Assembly (NCBI GenBank): GCA_018262245.1
Contig: JAGTRV010000006.1
Span: forward strand, 1-64,000
Direction of reading: 5' to 3'
From: Pseudomonadota bacterium
Lineage (GTDB): Bacteria > Pseudomonadota > Gammaproteobacteria > Burkholderiales > Rhodocyclaceae
Length of the DNA: 64,000 bases
A model generated the notes under the pieces. The model worked only from the letters and a program-made list of their open reading frames with translations, was not told the origin of the DNA and ran no database searches. The stretch's first letter is position 1. Every line of letters starts with the position of its first letter. Of the stretch, positions 56,649 to 64,000 are shown one piece after another. The position numbers were made by a program, and so were the translations under genes.

Positions 56649-58118
56649 ATGAGCCAACCGCAAAAAATCCACCACTTCATCAACGGCGAATTCACCGCTT
56701 CGCCCGATGCCCGCTATTTCGACAAGCGTTCGCCGGTTGACGGCAGCGTCATCGCCCACATCGCCGAAGCCGGCCAGGCCGATGTCGATGCCGCCGTCAC
56801 CGCTGCCCGTGCTGCGCTGAAGGGTGAATGGGGCAAGCTGAGCACCGACCAGCGTGTCGACCTGCTCTATGGCGTGGCCAACGAAATCACCCGCCGCTTC
56901 GATGATTTTGTCGCCGCCGAAATGGCCGATACCGGCCAGCCGTCGCACGTCCAGACGCACGTCTTCATTCCGCGCGGTGCCGCCAACTTCAAAATTTTCG
57001 CCGACGTGATCAAGAACGTCGCCGCCGAATCCTTCCGCATGGCGACGCCGGACGGCAAGGGGGCGCTGAACTACGCCATCCGTAACCCCAAGGGCGTGAT
57101 CGGCGTCATCTCGCCGTGGAACGCCCCCTTCCTGCTCATGACCTGGAAGGTCGGCCCGGCGCTGGCCTGCGGCAACACCGTGGTGGTCAAACCCTCCGAG
57201 GAAACGCCGCTGACCGCCACGCTACTCGGCGAAGTGATGAACTCGGTCGGCATTCCCAAGGGCGTCTATAACGTGATCAACGGCTTTGGCCCCGATTCGG
57301 CCGGCGAATACCTGACCCAGCATTCGGGCGTCGATGCCATCACCTTCACCGGCGAAACCCGCACCGGCACGGCGATCATGAAGGCGGCGGCGGAAGGCAT
57401 GCGCGACGTGTCCTTCGAACTGGGCGGCAAGAATGCCGGCATCGTTTTCGCCGACTGCAATTTTGACGCGGCCGTCGAAGGCATCTTCCGTTCCGCCTTC
57501 CTGAACACCGGGCAGGTTTGCCTCGGCACCGAGCGCGTCTATGTCGAGCGCCCGATCTTCGAACGTTTCGTGCAGGCGCTGAAAGCCAAGGTCGAAGGCG
57601 TCCGCTACGGCCGCCCGGAAGACCACACCAGCACCTACGGCCCGCTGATCAGCCAGGAGCACCGCGACAAGGTGCTCTCCTATTACCGGAAGGCCATCAC
57701 CGAAGGCGCCACGCTGATCACCGGTGGTGGCGCGCCCGACATGCCGGCCGATCTGGCCGGTGGCAGCTGGGTCCAGCCAACCATCTGGACCGGCCTGCCG
57801 GAAACCGCCGCCGTGGTGCGCGAGGAAATCTTCGGCCCGTGCTGCCATATCCGCCCGTTCGACAGCGAGGACGAGGTGATCGCCCTGGCCAACGACAACG
57901 ACTACGGCCTGGCCACCACGATCTGGACCGAGAACCTGTCGCGCGCCCACCGGGTTGCCGAACGGGTCGAGGTTGGCGTCACCTGGGTGAACAGCTGGTT
58001 CCTGCGCGATCTGCGCACGCCGTTCGGCGGCTCCAAGCAATCCGGCATCGGCCGCGAAGGCGGCGTCCATTCGCTCGAGTTCTATACCGAAATCCGCAAC
58101 GTCTGCATCAAGCTATAA
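56649..58118 (+). CDS. Second 2-hydroxymuconic semialdehyde dehydrogenase paralog
   Basis: 489 aa ALDH (SFELGGKNAGIVFADCN, NTGQVCLGTERVYVERPIF). Confidence 0.94.
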   Translation: MSQPQKIHHFINGEFTASPDARYFDKRSPVDGSVIAHIAEAGQADVDAAVTAARAALKGEWGKLSTDQRVDLLYGVANEITRRFDDFVAAEMADTGQPSHVQTHVFIPRGAANFKIFADVIKNVAAESFRMATPDGKGALNYAIRNPKGVIGVISPWNAPFLLMTWKVGPALACGNTVVVKPSEETPLTATLLGEVMNSVGIPKGVYNVINGFGPDSAGEYLTQHSGVDAITFTGETRTGTAIMKAAAEGMRDVSFELGGKNAGIVFADCNFDAAVEGIFRSAFLNTGQVCLGTERVYVERPIFERFVQALKAKVEGVRYGRPEDHTSTYGPLISQEHRDKVLSYYRKAITEGATLITGGGAPDMPADLAGGSWVQPTIWTGLPETAAVVREEIFGPCCHIRPFDSEDEVIALANDNDYGLATTIWTENLSRAHRVAERVEVGVTWVNSWFLRDLRTPFGGSKQSGIGREGGVHSLEFYTEIRNVCIKL

Positions 58119-58133
58119 ACCCAAGAGGCCACC

Positions 58134-59051
58134 ATGAAAAAAATACGATGCGCTCTGATCGGCTCCGGCAACATCGGCACCGATCTGATCTACAAGATCC
58201 AGCGCTCCACTGTGCTCGAACCGGTGTGGATGGTTGGCATCGACCCCGAATCGGAAGGCCTGGCCCGCGCCCGCGAGATGGGCCTGAAAACCACCGCCGC
58301 TGGGGTCGACGGCTTGCTGCCGCACGTGCTCGACGACAACATCCAGATCGCCTTCGACGCCACCTCGGCCTACGTCCATGCCGAGAATTCACGCAAGCTG
58401 AACGCGCTGGGCGTGATGATGATCGACCTGACGCCCGCCGCCATCGGCCCACTCTGCGTGCCGCCGGTGAACCTGCGCGAGCATGCCGAGAAGGTGGAGA
58501 TGAACGTCAACATGATCTCCTGCGCCGGGCAGGCGACCATCCCCATCGTCAATGCCGTGTCGCGCGTGCAGTCCGTCGGCTATGGCGAGATCGTCGCCAG
58601 CCTGGCCTCGAAATCCATCGGCCCCGGCACCCGCGCCAATCTGGACGAATTCACCTACACCACCTCGAACGCCATTGAGATCGTCGGCGGCGCCCGCAAG
58701 GGCAAGGCGCTGGCCATCATCAACCCGGCCGAACCGCCGATGATGATGCGCAACACCATCTCCTGCCTGACCGACGAGGAGCCGGACGAGCCGCGCATCA
58801 TCGAATCGGTACTGGCGATGATCAAGGAAGTACAGAAGTACGTGCCGGGCTACCGGCTGGTCAACGGCCCTCTGTTCGACGGCAAGCGCGTCACCGTCTT
58901 CATGGAAGTGGCCGGCCTCGGCGACTACCTGCCCAAGTACGCCGGCAACCTCGACATCATGACGGCGGCCGCCACGCGCACCGCCGAAATGTTCGCCGAG
59001 GAAATCCTGGCCGGCACCATCCAGCTCAAGCCCGTGGAGGTGGCAGCATGA
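58134..59051 (+). CDS. Second acetaldehyde dehydrogenase (acylating) paralog
   Basis: [45 protein letters not shown]. Confidence 0.94.
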   Translation: MKKIRCALIGSGNIGTDLIYKIQRSTVLEPVWMVGIDPESEGLARAREMGLKTTAAGVDGLLPHVLDDNIQIAFDATSAYVHAENSRKLNALGVMMIDLTPAAIGPLCVPPVNLREHAEKVEMNVNMISCAGQATIPIVNAVSRVQSVGYGEIVASLASKSIGPGTRANLDEFTYTTSNAIEIVGGARKGKALAIINPAEPPMMMRNTISCLTDEEPDEPRIIESVLAMIKEVQKYVPGYRLVNGPLFDGKRVTVFMEVAGLGDYLPKYAGNLDIMTAAATRTAEMFAEEILAGTIQLKPVEVAA

Positions 59052-60127
59052 GTCAGAATGATCTCAACGTCAGCAATCTGAAAGGCCGCAAGGTCACCGT
59101 TCACGACATGTGCCTGCGCGACGGCATGCACGCCAAGCGCGAGCAGATGTCCATCGAGCAGATGGTGAAGATCGCCACCGCGCTCGATGAGGCCGGCGTG
59201 CCCTACATCCAGGTCACCCACGGCGCCGGGCTGGGCGGCAATTCGCTGCAACACGGCTTCGCGCCGCACAGCAACGAGGAATACCTGACCGCCGTATGCA
59301 GCGCGGTCAAACGCACCAAGGTCTCGGTGCTGCTGCTGCCCGGCCTCGGCACCATGCGCGAACTGCAATCGGCCTACGACTGCGGCGCGCGCAGCGTGCA
59401 CGTCGCGACTCATTGCACCGAGGCCGACACCTCGCCACAGCACATCGCCTTCGCCCGCAAGCTGGGCATGGACAGCACCGGCTTTCTGATGATGGCCCAC
59501 CTCAACACGCCGGAAGGCCTGGCCCAGCAGGGCAAGCTGATGGAATCCTACGGCGCGCAGACGGTGTACATCACCGACTCGGCCGGCTACATGCTGCCGG
59601 CCGACGTCAAGGCACGGGTCAGCGCGCTGCGCGATGTACTGAAGGCTGAAACCGAGATCGGCTTCCACGGCCACCACAACATGGGCATGGGCATCGCCAA
59701 CTCGATCGCCGCCATCGAGGCCGGGGCCAGCCGCATCGACGCTTCCGTCGGCGGGCTGGGCGCGGGGGCCGGCAACACGCCGCTCGAAGCCTTTGTCGCT
59801 GTCTGCGAGCGGATGGGCATCGAAACCGGCTGCGACCTGTTCAAGCTGATGGACATGGCCGAGGACATCATCTTCCCGCTGATGGACCACATCGTCCGCG
59901 TTGACCGCTCGTCGCTGACCCTGGGTTTTGCCGGCGTCTATTCCACCTTCCTGCTGCACGCCAACCGGGCCTCCCAGCGCTTCGGCATTCCGGCCCGCGA
60001 CATCCTGGTCGAACTCGGCCGCAAGAAGATGATCGGCGGCCAGGAAGACATGATCATCGACACCGCGATGACCATGGCCAAGGAGCGCGGCCTGCTCAAG
60101 GATGCCACCGCAGGAGTCGCACCATGA
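59048..60127 (+). CDS. Second 4-hydroxy-2-oxovalerate aldolase paralog
   Basis: [62 protein letters not shown]. Confidence 0.94.
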   Translation: MSQNDLNVSNLKGRKVTVHDMCLRDGMHAKREQMSIEQMVKIATALDEAGVPYIQVTHGAGLGGNSLQHGFAPHSNEEYLTAVCSAVKRTKVSVLLLPGLGTMRELQSAYDCGARSVHVATHCTEADTSPQHIAFARKLGMDSTGFLMMAHLNTPEGLAQQGKLMESYGAQTVYITDSAGYMLPADVKARVSALRDVLKAETEIGFHGHHNMGMGIANSIAAIEAGASRIDASVGGLGAGAGNTPLEAFVAVCERMGIETGCDLFKLMDMAEDIIFPLMDHIVRVDRSSLTLGFAGVYSTFLLHANRASQRFGIPARDILVELGRKKMIGGQEDMIIDTAMTMAKERGLLKDATAGVAP

Positions 60128-60888
60128 AGCCCTACGCGGATCGAGACGAGTGCGCCATTCTGGTTGGGGCCACCGGCGCCTTCGGCACTGCCATCACCCA
60201 GCGCCTGCTCGCTGCCGGGCTCGGCGTCATCGCCGTGGCCCGCTCGGCCGACAGCCTGCAGGCGATGACCGCGCAACATCCTGGCGTCCGTGCCTGCGTT
60301 GCCGACATCGCCAGCGACTCAGCCATCGCCGCCATCGCTGGCGCCATCGACAAGCCGGTCCGCATGGTCGTCCATGGCCCAGGCGTGGCCGTCGCCGGCG
60401 GCATCCTGACCGCGCCGACCGAATCGATGGTCGATGCCGTCAATATCAAGGTCGGCGGCCTGCTGCGTCTGGTCCGGGCAGCCGATGCCCGTCTTTCTGC
60501 CGGTTCGCGCATCGTCGCCATCGGCGGCCACTATGGGCTGGAGCCGACCGCCTACGCCGCGGCGGCCGGGGTCGCCAACGCCGCCATCCTCAACGTTGTC
60601 CGCCAGCTGAGCCTGGGCTACGGCCCGCGCGGCATTACCGCCCACACCATCGTGCCCGGCCCGGCCGACACCGACCGCCTGCGCCGCGTCGCCGCCACCC
60701 GCGCCGAGCAGCGCGGCTGCAGCACCGACGAGGTGCTCGATGAAATGCGCGCCGAGTCATCGCTCGGCATCCTCAGCACGCCGGACCAGATCGCCTGGGC
60801 GGTGACCCTGCTGCTCGCCCCGGAAGCCGATGCGATGACCGGCTCCAGCCTGATGCTCGACGCCGGCCGCCGGCGCGGCCTGCCCTAA
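60124..60888 (+). CDS. SDR-fold protein with atypical active site
   Basis: [21 protein letters not shown] Rossmann motif, but YAAAAG at the YxxxK position. Confidence 0.82.
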   Translation: MKPYADRDECAILVGATGAFGTAITQRLLAAGLGVIAVARSADSLQAMTAQHPGVRACVADIASDSAIAAIAGAIDKPVRMVVHGPGVAVAGGILTAPTESMVDAVNIKVGGLLRLVRAADARLSAGSRIVAIGGHYGLEPTAYAAAAGVANAAILNVVRQLSLGYGPRGITAHTIVPGPADTDRLRRVAATRAEQRGCSTDEVLDEMRAESSLGILSTPDQIAWAVTLLLAPEADAMTGSSLMLDAGRRRGLP

Positions 60889-60903
60889 CCCACGGAGAAA
60901 AAA

Positions 60904-61338
60904 ATGCCTGTCGCCAACCTGCACGTCCTCACCGGCCACCCGCGCGAAAACCTCAAAAGCTGGATTCGCGAAACCTCGCATGCCCTGTCGGAAATTCTCG
61001 CCGCCCCCATGGATCGGCTCGAAGTCTGGGTCACCGAAATCGACCCTGATCTGTGGGGCATCTGTGGCGACCCCGCCAGCGAAGTGCTCGCGCACACCCC
61101 GCGGCGAGAGGCGGAAATGCCCTTCATCCGGATGATCCTGATGGAAGGCCGCACGGTCGAACAACTGCACCGCGTGATCGCCGAACTGACCGCCATCACC
61201 GCCCGCCTGATGGATGTCGATGCGGAGCGCATCCGGGTGCACATCGAACACGCCCACCCCGACCGCTGGGGCATCGGCGGTGTACCGGCCAGCATCCGTC
61301 GCGCCGCCGAACTCGCCGCGCGCCGGGAAAACGGCTGA
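60904..61338 (+). CDS. Tandem (fused) tautomerase-superfamily protein
   Basis: Two 4-OT-like halves: MPVANLHVLTGHPRENLKSWI...LEVWVTEIDPDLWGICG and MPFIRMILMEGRTVEQLHRVI...IRVHIEHAHPDRWGIGG. Confidence 0.82.
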   Translation: MPVANLHVLTGHPRENLKSWIRETSHALSEILAAPMDRLEVWVTEIDPDLWGICGDPASEVLAHTPRREAEMPFIRMILMEGRTVEQLHRVIAELTAITARLMDVDAERIRVHIEHAHPDRWGIGGVPASIRRAAELAARRENG

Positions 61339-61465
61339 TCCGCCCAGCCTGTGCGGCAAAACGAGGAAAACTAAACCAAAGTCTAATAGGCCGCTTGCCC
61401 TGCTTCATTTAGTCTCGTTTCCGGTCCCAAGGGTGCTGAGTGGAACTCGCCCATGGCCGCGCATA

Positions 61466-61491
61466 GTGCCGTCTGCAGGAAATGACGGCAC
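61466..61491. other. Inverted repeat/hairpin upstream of the chemoreceptor gene
   Basis: GTGCCGTC-TGCAGGAAAT-GACGGCAC, perfect 8-bp arms, intergenic. Confidence 0.45.
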
Positions 61492-61557
61492 AAAATTCAA
61501 CGTAATAAATAACGATTTGCTTTTCGCGCAACAGCGCGATATTCACCAAAAGGGGCA

Positions 61558-63162
61558 GTGAGATTGAACGGTATCGGCGGGCTTTTCAGCGAGGGACGCT
61601 GGTCGCTGCGGCAGCGATTTTCCCTGGCCATCGGCGTCATCATTGCGGTGGCACTGGTCACCGCCTACGGCAACCGGCTGATGGGAAAAGCCGCCACCTT
61701 CCACTTCCTGGAACGCAACCACATGGAGCTGGCGCTGCGCATCGATGCCGCACTCGGCAACGTGGAGCAGGCGGCAAAGAACGCCGCTGATACCCGGCTG
61801 GAAGATCTTGTCGGTCGCCTTCGCGATGCTCGCCTCCTGGCGGTGCGCGCCGATAACGAAGTGTTCGGCATCGAGCAACAGCTGCTGCGCTGGTTGGGAT
61901 TCGGTCCCCTGATCGATCTGCCGCAAAAGGACATTGTTGACGTCGACGGCATGCTGGCCATCATTGCCGGATCGCCGGTCCAGTCCGGCCCGGTGCCCGT
62001 CGAGCTGGCGGAAAAGCTTCGCCCGGGCATGGATGCCGTGATGCAGAACTCGCGGGCATTCGCCCCGCTCACGTCGGAAGCCGCAACCTTCATCAAGGTC
62101 TCGGTCTCCCTGCTCACCCTGTCCTGTTCCCTGCTGTTGATTCTGACCGCCGTTGCGCTGCGGCGGCGAACGCTCAAGCCGCTGGCGCTGGCCGTCACCA
62201 CGGCGCAACAGGTGGCCTCCGGCGATCTGACGGCGCAGACCGACGTGGTCGGCCAGGATGAATCCGCCAAGCTGATGCGAGCGCTCGGCCACATGAGCGA
62301 GAGCCTGTCGCTGCTGGTCAACGATGCACGGCGGGATGCCCATCTGATTGCCGAAACGGCCAGCACGGTGCGCCAGCAATCGGAAACCGGCGCCGAAAAG
62401 ATGCGTGACCAGAGCGACGATGTGGCGGCCATTTCCAGCACGATCGAGCAACTGGCAACCAGCATTGCCTCGGTTTCCGACCGGGCGAGCGAAGTCAGGG
62501 CCCTCTCAGACGAAAGCTTGCACAGCAGCAGGGATGGCTGGCGGAATATGGGACAGCTCAATGCCAATATTCAGGAAATCCAGAACGCCGTCGAGGAAAT
62601 ACGCAGCACGACCGAAGCCTTCATGCGCAATACCGGATCGATTTCGGTACTGACCCAGCAAGTGAAGGCGATTGCGGAACAAACCAATCTGCTCGCCCTG
62701 AATGCGGCCATCGAGGCTGCCCGCGCTGGTGAGTCGGGACGCGGCTTTGCCGTGGTCGCCGACGAGGTGCGCAAGCTGGCCGAGCAGTCGGGCCGCTCGG
62801 GCATGGACATCGAAAACCTGACCAAACTGCTGGCCGAGAATTCCCTGTCGGTATCGAAATCGGTCGAGCGCGGCGTCGAAACCTTGCAGCACAGCCAGGA
62901 AAACATGAGCAGGACACTGGGTGCGCTGGGCACGGCCATCGAGCGGGTCGAAGCGGCCAGCCTGGGCGTGGATGAGATCAGCCTGTCGGTCAAGGAACAG
63001 GCGTCCGCCTCCAACAACATCGCCCGCAACATGGAAAATATCGCTGCCGGCCTGGAGGCGACATCGGCCAGCCTGGGCATCAGCCTCGATGCGGCCCGGG
63101 GGCTCGATCAACTGGCCGAACGGCTCAAATCATCGGTCGGCTCGTTCAAGGTCCAGGGCTGA
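61558..63162 (+). CDS. Membrane methyl-accepting chemotaxis protein
   Basis: GTG start with AGGGG RBS, two TM segments, HAMP, signalling hairpin [44 protein letters not shown]. Confidence 0.93.
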   Translation: MRLNGIGGLFSEGRWSLRQRFSLAIGVIIAVALVTAYGNRLMGKAATFHFLERNHMELALRIDAALGNVEQAAKNAADTRLEDLVGRLRDARLLAVRADNEVFGIEQQLLRWLGFGPLIDLPQKDIVDVDGMLAIIAGSPVQSGPVPVELAEKLRPGMDAVMQNSRAFAPLTSEAATFIKVSVSLLTLSCSLLLILTAVALRRRTLKPLALAVTTAQQVASGDLTAQTDVVGQDESAKLMRALGHMSESLSLLVNDARRDAHLIAETASTVRQQSETGAEKMRDQSDDVAAISSTIEQLATSIASVSDRASEVRALSDESLHSSRDGWRNMGQLNANIQEIQNAVEEIRSTTEAFMRNTGSISVLTQQVKAIAEQTNLLALNAAIEAARAGESGRGFAVVADEVRKLAEQSGRSGMDIENLTKLLAENSLSVSKSVERGVETLQHSQENMSRTLGALGTAIERVEAASLGVDEISLSVKEQASASNNIARNMENIAAGLEATSASLGISLDAARGLDQLAERLKSSVGSFKVQG

Positions 63163-63179
63163 CGCAAGGCCGACAAGCT

Positions 63180-63806
63180 TCATTGCGGTTTCAGGCGCTG
63201 GATGGCCAGCGCCAATTCGGCGACCGACTTGATGTGCATCTTGGCCATCACGTTGTGCCGGTGCACCTTGACGGTGCTTTCGGTCACGTCCAGATCCTGC
63301 GCGATGCATTTGTTCAGCTTGCCCTGGGCCACGGCAAACAGGATCTGCTTCTCGCGCGGCGTCAGGGTTTCGAAGCGGGCGCGCAGGTCGGCCACTTCCA
63401 TGCGCTCCTGCGAACTGGCACTGACCCGTGACAGGGCCACCGAGATGGCCTGCAACAGGTCGGTATCGTTGAACGGCTTGTTCAGGAAATCGATGGCGCC
63501 GGCTTTCATCGCCCGCACGGCCAGCGGTACGTCGCCATGGCCGGTAATGAAGATGATCGGAATTTCCCGGGCGTGTTCGGCCAGCCTTTCCTGCAGCGCC
63601 AGCCCGTCCATTTCCGGCATGCGCACATCGAGGACGATGCAGGCGAAATCGCTGAGCTTGTCCCGCGCCAGGAATTCGAGCGGGGAAGCGAAGACCTCGA
63701 CGGCCATGCCGGCCGAGCGAATCAGGCTGCTCAGGGATTCCCGGATCGAGGCATCGTCATCGACGACGTAGACGGTGGGGACGAGCGACGCAGTGTGGTT
63801 TGTCAT
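63180..63806 (-). CDS. FixJ-family response regulator
   Basis: VYVVDDDASIRESLSSLIRSAG receiver, LTPREKQILFAVAQGKLNKCIAQDLDVTESTVKVHRHNVMAKM LuxR HTH. Confidence 0.94.
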   Translation of the reverse strand: MTNHTASLVPTVYVVDDDASIRESLSSLIRSAGMAVEVFASPLEFLARDKLSDFACIVLDVRMPEMDGLALQERLAEHAREIPIIFITGHGDVPLAVRAMKAGAIDFLNKPFNDTDLLQAISVALSRVSASSQERMEVADLRARFETLTPREKQILFAVAQGKLNKCIAQDLDVTESTVKVHRHNVMAKMHIKSVAELALAIQRLKPQ

Positions 63807-64000
63807 GGTTGGACCGGAATATTGAACACGAAATGAGCGCCACCGGCGGCCTCAGGGACCAGCCGCAGGCGCCCGCCGTGGTTTTCGACGATGGATCGGC
63901 TGATGGCCAGGCCCATGCCCAGGCCACGGCTTTTGGTCGAGAACAGGGCATCGAAGATCTTCGCCGCCTTGTCGGGCGGGATGCCCGGGCCGGTATCGCT
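63803..64000 (-). CDS. Sensor histidine kinase C-terminus (5' part beyond window)
   Basis: Open-ended reverse-strand frame, not in the ORF track: SDTGPGIPPDKAAKIFDALFSTKSRGLGMGLAISRSIVENHGGRLRLVPEAAGGAHFVFNIPVQP*. Overlaps the FixJ-type gene start by 4 bp. Confidence 0.88.
   Translation of the reverse strand, partial: SDTGPGIPPDKAAKIFDALFSTKSRGLGMGLAISRSIVENHGGRLRLVPEAAGGAHFVFNIPVQP

Overview
The window looks like a GC-rich chromosome segment from a betaproteobacterium (Rhodocyclales-like is an inference). It has no rRNA, tRNA, CRISPR array or mobile element that I can support. From left to right:
(1) A multiheme cytochrome locus. One cytochrome ORF on the minus strand runs off the left edge and is absent from the supplied ORF track. 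It has about 31 CXXCH motifs plus one CX3CH in the window. Next to it are a 24-CXXCH cytochrome and a His-rich b-type-like membrane protein. Divergent to these is a + strand set: degenerate GGDEF protein, 2x[4Fe-4S]/FAD oxidoreductase, small ORF, DUF6502-like, DUF5666-like with a VEK tandem repeat, and a beta-barrel.
(2) tlpA-like and leuB genes, then a YCF48/RND/DUF1302/DUF1329 operon closed by an intrinsic terminator.
(3) A complete phenol-degradation region: dmpKLMNOP(Q)-type phenol hydroxylase and a dmpB..I-type meta-cleavage operon, with GntR, sigma54 DmpR/PoxR-like and LysR regulators. It carries extra SDR and GlcG/HbpS-like genes.
(4) A hybrid kinase, a globin-GGDEF-EAL protein, a CZB chemoreceptor and a nosZRDFYL nitrous-oxide reductase cluster with a linked two-component system.
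(5) A second, partial meta-cleavage cluster with a tandem-fused tautomerase and an SDR lacking the catalytic Lys, followed by a chemoreceptor and a FixJ-type two-component system cut by the right edge.
The most interesting items are the cytochrome-conduit locus, the recurring TAGTTGASTA operator-like motif around the nos region, the motif shared between the YCF48/RND operon and the second meta cluster, and several atypical proteins.
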